DNA of 64,000 bases from Topomyia yanbarensis (GCF_030247195.1 NC_080671.1:202782897-202846896), one strand, 5' to 3'. Counted from the first letter of the stretch, positions 36,440-46,685 are shown. Notes: generated from the sequence alone by a model not told the origin. Made by a program: numbers and translations.

Positions 36440-37100
36440 CTCTACAGGCACCTCATTCCAAACGTACAAACGTGGCCTACGCGATAACACAAACCTGGTC
36501 ACAAATACGAACGCCCGCGATCTCGCCAATATTCTAACACCCCGATTGATTAGGTGAACGTTGGAACCTAAGAACCTAAGCTCGCGCAATCATGAATCGG
36601 TCACGTCCGGAAGTCTGTGTCCACGCGAAGTTACATACTAGCACACGCGACAAAAACGTCCACATACAAACGCTCCAGTCCTTCTCGATCATCCACGCAC
36701 GACTACACCCACGATCTCGTAAAAAGTATAACACCCTGGTGACTAAGTGAATGGTTTAGCACTTATAAATTAACAATCCCGGTCTCGAGAGTGAACCTCC
36801 AAATGCCCGTGTTCGCGCGAAACTACATAAAAATCGAATGCAAAGTCACATACATATACGCGACAAAAAAAATATCAAAATGCTTGAGCCCTTCCCGACC
36901 ATCCACGCAACCTATACTCGCGCTCTTCCAGACATTATACCATCCCGGTGATAATATGAACGTCGCGGCACTTGTAATCACTCAAACGCAGTCTCAAGCG
37001 TGAACCTACAGTCCCCCGCACTCGCGCATTCATGAATCGTTCGCGTCCGGAAGTCTCTATCCCCGATTCCAGAAGTCTAGGTCCATGCCTTAATTAAATC
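36440..37100 (+). repeat. Degenerate tandem repeat, units of about 200 bp
   Basis: About three units are recognisable by recurring phrases: a ggtgayta.rtgaacg-like block at about 36545, 36741 and 36949, catccacgca at about 36690 and 36900, and catgaatcg(g/t)tc followed by cgtccggaagtct at about 36590 and 37031. Units are less AT-rich and CpG-rich compared with the surroundings, which sets them apart. No protein frame is supported. Confidence 0.7.
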
Positions 37101-37689
37101 AATTAGCTCTACAGTTCCAGTAGGACAACTCTCGAAAAAAATCGGCATATTATTAATACTCAATAACAATACTAACTCTTCTCTTTATTTTATTTTTTTA
37201 TTTATTTTCGGTCTCATGCGTTATTTTCTTGTGATGACCTATTTGAGCTCATACATCCAAGAAGAGCAACATTGCTGCCAACAATGATTCTTCTCTGCCA
37301 TCGGACGTCGCCAGGTTTTAGAACAATGGATATGTATTCTCATACTCGATGGTATCAGATAAGTAGGAACGATCAACAAACTGCAAATAGTATATTACAC
37401 ATTTCTTGTTTTAAAGTATAAGATATTCGTATTAAAATATTATTTACAGGCTCCACACATATCTCAACACACACAAATACACAAATGCTTGACATGTGAC
37501 TGGGCCAAGTGCATTCACTCGTAGGATCTGTCATTGATGATCGCCTCGATTCTACGAAATGCACGGTTATTGACCTAAAAAAAGAAACATTCGGCATGTT
37601 ATTTTTCCTTTTATTACTGTATCTTGAGTTGGATTCATACTGATATTCACTAGCACAGTCAATTGCATATTCTCCCATATACATTCACA
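37101..37689. other. Spacer inside the 200-bp repeat region
   Basis: It is more AT-rich than the repeat units and interrupts them. I see no domain in the 103-residue minus-strand frame at 37373-37684. Confidence 0.45.
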
Positions 37690-37960
37690 TCCGAAACGTG
37701 CAAACGCCCCTAACTTTCGCGATAACACAAACCTGGTCAAAAACGCGAACTTACATTACAATTTCAATCATCCACACACACCTACGCTCGCAATTTCGCC
37801 AACACCCCTTTACTCAAGTGAACTTTTCAGCACCTATAACTTTACAACCGCGGTCTCAAGCATTAACCCACCACTCGCGCGATCATAGACCGGCTACGTT
37901 CGGAATTCTCTACTCTCGATCAGCCTAGACTCATGCCTTCAGTTGGACCGATTCACTAGA
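37690..37960 (+). repeat. Further copy of the 200-bp repeat
   Basis: It shares gcgataacacaaacctggtca with about 36480, a ctcaagtgaac/agcacctataa block, and gcgcgatcatagaccgg with the units at 36.4-37.1 kb, in the same orientation. Confidence 0.65.
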
Positions 37961-38605
37961 CAACACGTTTCTCTACCATACACTGAAAATTAATTATTAG
38001 ATTCACGGTCCGCGCGCGATCGTTCGAGAATACACGTGAATGTGCGAATGGCAACACGGATCTAAAATCGGATTTATGCACGCAAAGTTGGAGACACGCT
38101 GACATTCATATGCTCGAGCCTTTAGCGATCACACTATTACACAATTAGTAAACGCCCACGCTAACCCAGACAGATATGCACTCCTGGACTCGAACGCTAA
38201 AAACCACACCTTCCACGCATACACCACCCAGGACTGAACATTAGATTCATACATACAAAGCAACAAGTAATAATTACAGGTATTCGTCTGGCAACCGGGG
38301 GAAGTACATCTCAAACGCAGAACTTATCATTTCAATGATGGCCTTGGATCTGCGTTGCCTGTGTTCAAGGCACCATAGCTTTGTCCGTCAGGTCAAGGAT
38401 GTATGAAACCCGTTAGCCACCACCCTCGGCCCTAGCTGCCCATAAAGGGATAAAAAAAAATTATTTTTGTATTTATTCTATCAAAACCTCAAAAAGCTAA
38501 GTTTAACAGATTGATATTTCATATTTTTCCTAAATTTCTCATGTATTGAGCGATGTATATTCAAAATTCTATGATCATTGGAAAAGAACACAATTGAATT
38601 TTCAA
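37961..38605. other. GC-richer DNA ending in an A-rich tail
   Basis: Positions 38330-38458 end ggccctagctgcccataaag followed by an A run, which looks like the 3' terminus of an unidentified non-LTR element. The tandem repeats upstream might be its untranslated part. No coding remnant confirms this. Confidence 0.4.
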
Positions 38606-38609
38606 AGTA

Positions 38610-38903
38610 ATGCGGATTTTATGCGGATTTTCAAAGTTATGCGATTCTTTTTATGCTAATCATCTGGATGATTCGTGCTGTAAGAAAGCCGAAAAGTGTC
38701 TTTACTGTGCAGAGAGTCTGCATGATATCTCGGCATGTCCCACGTGCAAACTACGCGGGGATAAACTGAAACGTTCTCTTGAGGGACGATCCAAACGTTC
38801 TTTCGCAGAAATGCTAAAGAAAGCTACGCCACCACTCTCAACAAACATCTATACCCACTTGCCTCTTGACGAGGGCAAAAAATCGATTTCTTCAAAATTT
38901 TAA
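38610..38903 (+). pseudogene. I-type ORF1, C-terminal zinc-knuckle part
   Basis: A 97-residue frame with two Cys-rich knuckle-like motifs (CCKKAEKCLYCAESLHDISAC, then CPTCK), followed by a basic stretch (KRSLEGRSKRSFAEMLKKA). This is the usual end of the Gag-like ORF1 of I-group LINEs, which binds the element RNA. Its N-terminal part is not present upstream. The frame stops at 38903, immediately before the endonuclease remnant, as in a normal ORF1-ORF2 arrangement. Confidence 0.7.
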
Positions 38904-39085
38904 TAAATAGTTTGAATTGCGATGCATTTGCATTATGTGAAACTTGGTTAACTTAGATCTCAACTTCCACGACTTCAATATTATTCGCCTGGATCGAGAC
39001 ACCTGTGGAGGAGTGCTTTTGGGGATCAAAAAGTGCTATTCCTTCTACAGAATTAACCTTCCCTCGATACCAGGTATTGAAGTTG
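38904..39085 (+). pseudogene. I-type APE endonuclease fragment
   Basis: Frames here read NCDAFALCETWLT, then, after a stop and frame change, FHDFNIIRLDRDTCGGVLLGIK and a short tail to IPGIEVVA. The CETWL block holds the catalytic Glu of apurinic/apyrimidinic endonucleases of LINEs, and the R-D-R..GGV phrase is the following conserved block. At 39086 the sequence jumps to the RT thumb, so a deletion junction lies at about 39088. Confidence 0.75.
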
Positions 39086-39355
39086 TCGCTTGAAAAATCG
39101 TTTTTGGGAACTCTCATATCGATTGCTCATTCGATGCGATATCTTGAACCCGGAGGTGATTGAAAATTTCGAAAAGCTTGTTGAGCTCAATTCATGTCCC
39201 TGTACTTTGACTACATGGCGCAGAATATTAATCCTTTTTTTACAATCCCAACCGTGTGCATTTCATAAATACATCTGAATCTACTTTTTTCTTCGACACA
39301 TCATGAAATACGAGATTTGTGGAATTCCGGACCACATACGCCCGCAAGTGGTTCC
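39086..39355 (+). pseudogene. I-type ORF2 thumb fragment, left of gypsy A
   Basis: It reads KNRFWELSYRLLIRCDILNP and on to VIENFEKLVELNS, nearly the same as residues encoded at 15102-15200. It then loses frame and continues as matching DNA up to the gypsy A insertion point at 39355. The last five bases, gttcc, are the target-site duplication. Confidence 0.85.
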
Positions 39356-39598
39356 TGTGGGGGTTGAGAACCCGTGGATTCCATTGATTTACCCCCCGTA
39401 CCGAAATATGTATCTAGCAACACACTCACTGTAGTGCTATCAACCAACGACGAGCACACGAACGGTTCGGCGGTCATCGTGTCAGGCTTCTATAGCATCG
39501 TTGCTGTGGTCGATTCATTCGTCAGGCATCGGTTGAACAGGTAAGTCCAACATGCAGCTTTAGCGCGATTCTCCTATGCTTCAACGTAGACTTTCACA
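39356..39598 (+). repeat. Gypsy A 5' LTR
   Basis: Compared with the 3' LTR it has a roughly 21-bp extra segment (near 39480-39500, bounded by a short repeat of atcg) and a shortened inverted end after tgtgggggttgag. Other differences are scattered. LTR divergence of several percent argues for an insertion older than gypsy B. Confidence 0.95.
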
Positions 39599-39599
39599 A

Positions 39600-39612
39600 T
39601 GGCGTCCGTAAC
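39600..39612 (+). promoter_or_regulatory. Gypsy A primer-binding site
   Basis: The sequence tggcgtccgtaac begins one base after the LTR. It would pair with a tRNA 3' end finishing in CGCCA. I do not name the tRNA with confidence. Confidence 0.7.
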
Positions 39613-39898
39613 AGGTTTATTTCTGTAATTGCAAAAGAAATAAAAAAATGCTTTCTGCTATAATTACTGGCAAAGGAGAATCGCCCAAGAAAATCTGTAT
39701 GTTTGGACAGCGAGTGAAAAAAGTGTTGTTTTGACAAAGTGATTTTCGCCAGCTATCGTTTTAGTTTTCGCTATTCGTCCTTGAAAATTTGGAAGTGAAA
39801 GATTGTTAAAATCTAGAAATGCACATTTATTAAAATGGAAGTGTGTAACAAAAATTATCTTGTGACGTTGTGAAACTGACCCAGAGGAATAATCCAAG

Positions 39899-40720
39899 GT
39901 GAGTCAATTTTTCTTCTACTTTCTTGAAGCAAGCCATAATCTATGATGAATTTGAGTGGATACAAAGAAACTTATATTTCTGCACAGAAAACGAATTCGG
40001 CGCTGCTCGGTGTGTATGTATTGGTATAGAGTAATCCACATGTGGTATAGGTTAAATTCCCTACAAGTTTTTCGGTATTATCATTGAGGAGTCATCATTT
40101 TTTTTTTAATAATAATAGCAATGTTAATTTATTTTTACTGGGTTATACGGTATGACCATTGATAAATTGATTGATTCGACAAGACTATTTATTGAGCAAA
40201 ATGTTTCGGTACGAACATTACTTAAAAAAATGTTTCGGTGCGAACATTATTTAACCAAATGGTTCAGTACGACCATTGTCAGATGAAATAATTCACATTG
40301 GGCAAAATCTTTCGGTACGAACATTTACGAGCGAAGTGTTTCACTACCACTATTAAAACGAATGATTCTATGATTGTGCGATATGGTTCGGCACGGCTAC
40401 TGAAAGATGAGATAGTACAGTAGGGTCATTGTTGAAAGAAATGTGTTGTTTTCGAAAAATATTCAATGTGACCATAATTGAGTGAAGTAGTTCGATATAT
40501 GCGTATAAAGATCAATTTTCAATTTTTTTTTGTTTTAAAATGCGGATTGCATGATACTACCGAAATGGCTCATACATATTAAAAAAGGCGTTTGGTCGGG
40601 CTGTGCTTGGTCCGAAAGTATTGAATTATATTTATAAAACTTCTTCGCGTTGAAAACGCTGTTTGTGACTAAAAGCATGCGTCTTGGTCTAATATTGGTT
40701 CTTTTTCATGCCATTTTCAG
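39899..40720 (+). other. Candidate leader intron of gypsy A
   Basis: A textbook donor, aag|gtgagt (GT at 39899), and an acceptor with branch-like ctaat (40689), pyrimidines and ttttcag (AG at 40719-40720) bracket 822 nt between the 5' LTR and Gag. The first ATG after the acceptor is the presumed Gag start (40729), eight bases on. Splicing would remove upstream ATGs and the motif array. This is inference from consensus sites only. Confidence 0.5.
40149..40425 (+). repeat. Array of a ttcggtacgaacatt motif in the gypsy A leader
   Basis: At least seven degenerate copies lie at about 40149, 40204, 40233, 40263, 40310, 40339 and 40387, with weaker ones further on, spaced 30-55 bp. The core is cggtacgaMcatt. 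The position, between LTR and gag, is that of the Su(Hw)-binding insulator array in Drosophila gypsy, though the motif is different. Confidence 0.75.
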
Positions 40721-40728
40721 CTTTAAAC

Positions 40729-41631
40729 ATGCCAGGGGGAAAATACGTACGGGCTATCGTTGACGTCGACGACGGCTATCGTAGGGAAGAGGACAAGTTA
40801 ATCGAATCAAATGATAGTGGAGAAGAGTTAGTTGAATCTCTTCTAGAGAATTCAGAAGCAACACTGAAGCAAAATGCTGCGCAATCAGAGAGTTGTCTGT
40901 TATATCTTGTCATGGGTGATCAGCTACAAGGCTTAATCACCGCTGCCAAACGCTGTCCCAGTTTCGATGATCCACAATGCTACCCAACTCTAACATTAAA
41001 TATTAGCACATATCTGCGATCCTTGGTTGACACTTCAGCTGAACATGAAGAGTTCACTCGTCTCAAACAGGAGTATAACGAGTCTATTGTAACATTCTAC
41101 GCAAGAGTTGTAGAAAAGACCGATATCTGCGGATACGGCAATGACGAAAACTGATTTATTCGCTTCCAAATACTACAGGGTATGAGCAACCGTGATGTCG
41201 CCAATGCAGCAAGAACGTACAACCACGATACCCAATCCGTCATTCAAGCAACCACTCGAGCCGAAGCTTTCAATATCAACGCTGGTCCTTCTAAAGCGGA
41301 AGCTGTAATGGAAGTTGCTTACAAGCCAAGTAATCAACAATCCGGACCGTAGAGATTTCCATCTGATAGATGGACCACGCAAAAACGAGGACACGTAAAT
41401 TACCAGCCGATCAAGCGTGGGAACCTACAAGATAGATTCGTCGGAAAACACAATCGGTGCCTTCGATGCGATCGCCCAAAGCACAACGGAAAGCACTGCC
41501 CAGCTCTGTTTAAAAACTGCAACACATGTAACAAACGAGGTCATTTTTCGGTCACATGTCGCAAGAAACGGGTGAACAATCTTGGTTTTTCGAAAGATGT
41601 TGATGCACCCGTCGAAGATGAACTGGTATGA
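40729..41631 (+). pseudogene. Gypsy A Gag
   Basis: I choose the ATG at 40729, just after the candidate splice acceptor; an in-frame upstream start at 40708 lies inside the candidate intron. One frame runs about 300 codons with two internal stops (41152-41154 and 41350-41352). It has an acidic N-terminus, a helical region typical of capsids (TYLRSLVDTSAEHEEFTRLK, then FYARVVEKTD), and two zinc-knuckle-like motifs near 41461-41575 (CLRCD...H...C and CNTCNKRGHFSVTC). It packages element RNA in life. The frame ends at a TGA two codons past the candidate splice donor at 41626. Confidence 0.85.
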
Positions 41632-41769
41632 TTTTTTTATTGTTTTGTTATATTATTATTTTTTGAATAAAAGCAATGAACTCCATAATGTGAAACTAAT
41701 CTAAAGACTTGTTATCTCAAAAAAGGGTGCTCCTTGTTTTTGTTTTGTTCAACCTCATCTCATTCACAG
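41626..41769 (+). other. Candidate 144-nt intron between Gag and protease in gypsy A
   Basis: The donor is ctg|gtatga and the acceptor ttcacag|ttg, with a T-rich run and a ctaat phrase (41696-41700) upstream. The segment is very AT-rich and non-coding in style. The codons on both sides are in the same frame (phase 0), and 144 is a multiple of three. The retained form meets TGA at 41629. Pol has no ATG of its own before protease, so some way of joining is required. There is no transcript evidence. Confidence 0.5.
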
Positions 41770-42345
41770 TTGGTCAACTCGCTATCAATTTCTGATGTTC
41801 TAGTGAACTGTTGCGTGGGTTCTTCAGAACCAATATCATTCCTCATAGATTCAGGTGCAAATGCAAATGTGATCGGGGGTGACGATTGGGCACTTTTAAA
41901 GAAACAAATTAGAAATGACTCGGTACATCTAGAGTTTACAGATTGTATGATTCATCCTGACCTCAGAGCATATGCTGCTGATCATCCGATATCAGTTACA
42001 AAGATTTTTCGGGCAAAAGTAGAGGCCAATTATTCGAGCTAAATTTTTGGTGATTCCGAAGGGACGCAGATCATTACTGGGTCGCGAAACTGCCAGTGAT
42101 TTGAAATTGTTGCTAGTCGGACAAGCAGTCAACTGTTCTGAGAAAAATGCAGATGTTGACATTTTTCCAACAATCCCTGGCATCATTATTAACTTCAGTA
42201 TCGACAGATCTGTCCCACCAGTGCGCAATGCATGCTTCAAAGTCCCAGCTGCGTTTAGGGAGGCAGCTAAAGTGAGGCTCGAGGAAATGGAAGCTAGGGG
42301 TATTATAGAAAAAGTAACGACAGCTCCATTGTGAATTAGCGACAT
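41770..42345 (+). pseudogene. Gypsy A protease and start of reverse transcriptase
   Basis: From the candidate acceptor the frame reads into an aspartic protease with the active-site phrase FLIDSGANANVIGG and continues to 42042. A one- or two-base frameshift leads to the frame 42047-42334, with the protease-RT linker, PPVRNACFKVPAAFREAA and the RT N-terminal block EEMEARGIIEKVTTAPL. A TGA at 42332 replaces the residue after APL, which is Trp in relatives. Protease would cut the Gag-Pol polyprotein. Confidence 0.85.
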
Positions 42346-43090
42346 GTCGGACGTTCCAAAAGCAAGGACGACTTCAGGCTGGTGGTAAATATGCGGGCAC
42401 CGAATAAGGCCATCAATAGGGAATATTTTCGACTACCACTGAACGAAGTGAAAACTAAACTACATGGAGCCAGGTACTTCACTAAACTGGATCTAATAAG
42501 CGCATCGCATATTATCACTTGGAACTGAGTCAAGGATCAAGAGAACTAACCACCTTTCTTGCGGAAAGCGGGATGTATCTTTTCACCAGGTTTACGTTCG
42601 GGGTCAATTGTGCCCCCGAAATTTTTCAACGAGAAATGACCAGCATATTGGCAGGCATCGACAATGTTATCATTTACATTGATGATATACTGATATTTGC
42701 AAAAACTCTGGAAAACTTACGGAAGACAGTTGCTCTTGTACTCAGAGCACTTAAAGCAAACAATCTTACACTAAACACAGCGAAGTGTGAGTTTGATCGA
42801 GAGCGTATCAAGTTTCTGGGTCATGAGCTAGATAAAGATGGTTTCCACGTCGACGACGCTAAAGTTGCCACCATTCGATACTTCCGGGAACCATCGACTA
42901 CATCTGAACTTCGGAGTATTCTTGGGTTGGCCGCGTACGTGAGTCCTTATATTAAAAACTTTGCCGATTTGACAAGCCCATTGTGGCATCTAACCACATC
43001 CAACACATGGCAATGGGGTACTGAGCAAACCAAAGTATTTGAGGAAACTAAAAACAAGATAGCCAATTCTACGATTGCATTAGGATAGAC
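42346..43090 (+). pseudogene. Gypsy A reverse transcriptase, catalytic part
   Basis: Matching RT segments continue in shifting frames (LVVNMRAPNKAINREYFRLP, then FTKLDLISA) to about 42510. A clean frame then runs 42519-43088: LAESGMYLFTRFTFGVNCAPE, the catalytic YIDD box (42675-42686), NTAKCEFDRERIKFLGHELD and the thumb/connection region SELRSILGLAAYVSPYIKNF. At least two frameshifts and the upstream TGA disable it. Confidence 0.88.
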
Positions 43091-43470
43091 TATAAGACCA
43101 TACTTTATACCGACGGTTCTCCAGTTGTTCTAGGGCCAGTCTTAACTCAAGAAGGGAAGGATGAAACTAGAAGAATCATTAGCTTTGCTTCTATAGCTCT
43201 GACTGAAACGGAAAAAAGTATGCGCAGTACTAAAGAGAAGCGCTTGGCGCTGTATGGGCAGTGGAGTATTTTTCGTTCTTCCTACTGAGAAGACATTTCA
43301 CCCTACGAACGGATGCCAGAGGTGTCAGTTTTATTCTCAACAGATCTCGGAAGGATTCCAAGCAAGCACTGACCAGAGCAGACGGGTGGGCGAGAGAATA
43401 TTGCTGATCCGTCGTCACGTATTTACGGAGGAAGAGATGAGCCGTTTAACGAAGATATAAGCCCGTGGGA
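43091..43470 (+). pseudogene. Gypsy A RNase H remnant
   Basis: The motif TILYTDGSPVVLGPVLTQEG gives the first catalytic Asp, and RRIISFASIALTETEKSM with KRLAL the Glu region. The rest, up to about 43470, is broken by several stops and frame changes. It follows the RT directly, as in gypsy pol. Confidence 0.75.
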
Positions 43471-43559
43471 AATTGCTAGCCTCACAGCAAAATTTTTAAT
43501 AGAAAAAGAAAATCGTGAGGCGACATTACAGGATGAAATGCTTTCGAAAGTGTCTAACG

Positions 43560-44785
43560 CCCTGGAATTCGGGGAATGGCCAATAAAACTAAACAAATTT
43601 TTCACGATGAAGGACGAGCTTCACGTTCAGAACGGAATCATTTTAAAGAAGGTCGTGCTGTAATTCCTGCATCACTTCAGAAAAAAAGCATTGAGTGTAG
43701 CTCACGAAGGACATCCGTTAGCTGCAAAACTGAAGACTATTCTGCGAAAAAGTGTATGGGTGTCAGGTATGGCAGGAGATGCCGAGAAGTGGATTAAGGC
43801 CTGCCAATCATGCGCAGTAAATGGACGTCTAGAAATGCCCACTCCAATGATGCGCACCGTTATCCCAAAGACTGCTTGGAAAACTATTGCGCTTGACTTC
43901 AATGGGCCGTATGCCAAGTTCGGTGGCATTTACATCTTAGTGTTAGTTGATTATCGTTCTCGATATATCATAGCCCGTCCAGTAAAATCTACCAGCTTCG
44001 AAAAAACCAAAAGAGTGCTCGACGATATCTTTGAAAGAGATTGAAATTCCCGGAAAGTATAAAAAGCGATAACGGGCCTCTATTCAATAATGCTGATTAC
44101 AGCCAATTCTTCCATGAAACAGGCATTAACGCAATATTTTCAACACCGCACTTCCCACAACAAAACGACATAGTTGAGTTTTATATGAAGATAATTAATA
44201 AATCAATAGCTATAGCGGCCTCTGCCGGATCGAATTATAATGACGAATTACAAGCGGCTATTCAAGCGCATAATGCAGCATGCCATGCTGTGACGAAAGT
44301 TCCGCCTGAAGAAATAATGTGTGGAAGAAAGATTAAACGGAGACTGCCACTATTCAACCGAGAATTGCCGCATTACGACAAAAAAGTAGTCAATGAAAGA
44401 GATCAAGAAATGAAACTTAAATCTAAAGAACGAGAGGATACTCGCCGGGGGCGCGAAAATGCCAGCTGAATCCAGGAGATACGGTAATAGTAGAACGACA
44501 GTCACGTGCAAAAGGGGATTCACGGTTTGGTATGCAACGTTATACGGTCACGGAACAAAGAAATGGGAATCTGGTACTCGGGGATGGCGAGGGACATACT
44601 ATTAAACGTCATGTCTCTCAAACTAAAAAAGTTATCGAATGGCGTAATCAATCAGATACTAGCGATACTCTACAGCAGGCTCACAAAAATGAGAATCCAG
44701 TTCAACGGGCGGCAAGGAACAGGAAAGCTCCAAGCCATCTACAGAACTTCATTTGTGCGAGAGACGACAATAAAAATTGAAAAGG
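43560..44785 (+). pseudogene. Gypsy A integrase
   Basis: The frame 43691-44044 carries the zinc-binding end (SVAHEGHPL, then CQSC) and the core with LDFNGPYAKFGGIY (first Asp). The overlapping frame 44041-44469 carries KSDNGPLFNNADYSQFF (second Asp) and QQNDIVEFYMK, where the Glu completes the D,D,E set. A further frame to 44780 is the basic C-terminal domain (PGDTVIVERQSRAKGDSRFG). Two frame breaks, at about 44041 and 44467, disable it. Pol ends before the purine tract. Confidence 0.88.
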
Positions 44786-44923
44786 GAGAGTGAAAGATTT
44801 TAATCTTGAGTGAATATATAAATAATTCAAATTCAACAAAACTAAAAAATAATAAAAGCAGAGTTAATTAATATTTTTGTAAGTTAAATCATGAACTACA
44901 TTTTATTTTCTATTTTTCATCCT

Positions 44924-44939
44924 GAGAAAAGAGGAGAAA
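44924..44939 (+). promoter_or_regulatory. Gypsy A polypurine tract
   Basis: The uninterrupted 16-base purine run gagaaaagaggagaaa directly abuts the 3' LTR. It is the expected plus-strand primer. Confidence 0.92.
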
Positions 44940-45172
44940 TGTGGGGGTTGAGAACCCCCACATTTCTCTTCTATTCCATTGCTTTACCCCCCGTACCGAA
45001 ATATGTATCCAGCAACACACTCACTGCAGTGCTACCAACCAACGACGAGCACACGAACGGTTCGGCGGTCATCGTTGCTGTGGTCGATTCATTCGTCAGG
45101 CATCGGTTGAACAGGTAAGTCCAACATGCAGCTTTAGGGCGATTCTCTTATGCTTCAATGTAGACTTTCACA
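44940..45172 (+). repeat. Gypsy A 3' LTR
   Basis: It begins tgtgggggttgagaaccccc, a short perfect inverted repeat, and ends gactttcaca. It is 10 bp shorter than the 5' LTR because of indels. Confidence 0.95.
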
Positions 45173-45545
45173 GTTCCAAACATTTTTTATAATAAATTCA
45201 GAGAAGTCGACTGCTCTAAGATGATTTACACTAACGGTTCAAACCTCGAAGGGTCCACTGGCTTCGGTATTTTCAATCTTTGCAAATTCAATCACGCCCT
45301 CTACTTATTCCTACTTTTAAGATAGTCGTAAAAAATGTCCCCCTTAGTTAAACATTATTTGCTCCAATAATCGCACTGCTAAAAATGTCAAACCATATTG
45401 CCATAAAAACTAAATGACCCCCCTAATTTTACGAAAATTATATTACCCGTACCCCTTTGTGTAGATGTGTAAGATAGCTAAAAAATCTCCTTAGTTTCAT
45501 TTTAAAAAATCAGTATGTAATCCCCTAGTTTCAAGTAAAAAAAAA
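45173..45545 (+). pseudogene. I-type RNase H start and 3' end, right of gypsy A
   Basis: After the gttcc duplication the DNA resumes collinear with 15375-15475: residues NKFREVDCSKMIYTNGSNLE and GSTGFGIFN. The catalytic Asp of the YTDGS box is changed to Asn. Coding match stops near 45285, and a 3' untranslated region follows with cttttaagatagtcgt-like motifs and a final A run at about 45537-45545. Confidence 0.85.
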
Positions 45546-46564
45546 TAAAGGGTTGTGTACAGGACACGACCACGGTGACATTAAAAATGTAGCTTTTCTC
45601 AAGAGCGTGCAAATGAATTTTATCTATCACACATATCGACTCACGTTCTTGCTCACTCGCCTGTTTTCATATGTTACAATTTGCTATATACCCTCCCCAT
45701 TAAAACATAATTTATTGGAGGTTTTAACGGTAATCTATTAATTAATCAAGTATCTCACTAGGTGATTGGCATTATTTGGCTGATCCATCTAGTAAAAATA
45801 GGCTGGTCTGTCCAGAAAATATATTCAAAAGAAAAGTTCCATATTGAGAAACTGTGATGAGGAAGCCCACGTCCGCCAACGGAAATATACAGATTCTCCA
45901 TGAAATATGAAATTTCATTTTCCATTTAAATTTTCAATAATGTACTAATGAACTTAAGCAAACAATCTTAAGGTTAAGTATTTCTTGATCGATTAGTGGT
46001 GGAAAAAATGAAATTATTTGATAAATTACATTGTTATGCAACGTTCGCACTACCAGTTACAACGGGTTTTTATGCTATCTTGGTGACATTTTTCTTGTTG
46101 CTAATTATTAAAACGTGTTATAACTCTGTAGTGTAAACATTGTATTATTAAACCAATTCTGCCTTTTTTCTATTATATAGGTGTTTTATGTGGTAATAGG
46201 ACTGACATAATTATATCTTCAGTACAGCGGTTTGTTTCATAATTTAAAGCAGATTTATTTTAAAATTTAAATTAGTATACTCAACCGTTCTATTTGTTGT
46301 ATACTTTAAAACGCAATTAGAACTGTGTTTTAAATACATAGGGTAGGACAGATACTCTGACTGGATAAACTGGGAAAACAATTTTAAGACCAGTAACGCT
46401 TAAGACATCGCTTGAATTTGAATCGAAAAAGAACACCCGCTTGAACTGCTGCTGGGACGGTAAGTTCTGTTTTAAAATTTTCCGTTGTGTGCAGTACGAA
46501 ACAAAAGTGTTTGAAATTAGAAAACAAAAAGTTCTGCTGGGAATGTGATTGTTTCCGATGCAAT
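45546..46564. other. AT-rich intergenic DNA
   Basis: No gene or repeat is recognised. The minus-strand 156-residue frame 46787-46317 overlaps the small MITE below and has no domain. Confidence 0.45.
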
Positions 46565-46566
46565 TA

Positions 46567-46685
46567 CACTCAGGTTTTTTCACGCAGGGGATACGGGCCG
46601 TGTAAATGAAAACCGCGTAAATTAAAAAAAACTCGTAAATGAAAACCGCGTAAATTTTATAATCCGCGTAAAAAAAACCTGAGTG
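46567..46685. mobile_element. Tiny MITE with cactcaggtttttt ends (TA target)
   Basis: The left end cactcaggttttttcacgc and the right end gcgtaaaaaaaacctgagtg are inverted with few changes, flanked by TA (46565-46566, 46686-46687). Inside, cgtaaat followed by gaaaaccgcg repeats two to three times. At 119 bp it cannot code. Confidence 0.88.

Larger units (their letters stand above)
39356..45172 (+). mobile_element. Ty3/gypsy LTR retrotransposon, gypsy A
   Basis: A complete but mutated 5.8-kb element. LTRs are 39356-39598 (243 bp) and 44940-45172 (233 bp), starting tgtggggg and ending ttcaca. The 5-bp duplication gttcc flanks it (39351-39355, 45173-45177). The interior has a primer site, a long leader, Gag with zinc knuckles, protease, RT, RNase H and integrase in gypsy order, and a purine tract. 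There is no envelope-like gene. Nonsense and frameshift lesions are found in gag and in every pol domain except protease. It sits in an I-type element. The lineage within Ty3/gypsy is not assigned. Confidence 0.95.
38606..45545 (+). mobile_element. Second I-type element, internally deleted and split by gypsy A
   Basis: The pieces are an ORF1 C-terminus (38610-38903), an endonuclease fragment (38904-39085), an ORF2 thumb fragment (39086-39355), then, after gypsy A, the start of RNase H (45178-45290) and a 3' untranslated region (to about 45545). Compared with the copy at 14456-16270, the segment between endonuclease and thumb (essentially all of the RT catalytic core) is missing, and RNase H stops early. 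The thumb and RNase H fragments are collinear with 15097-15475 of the other copy. Confidence 0.85.
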
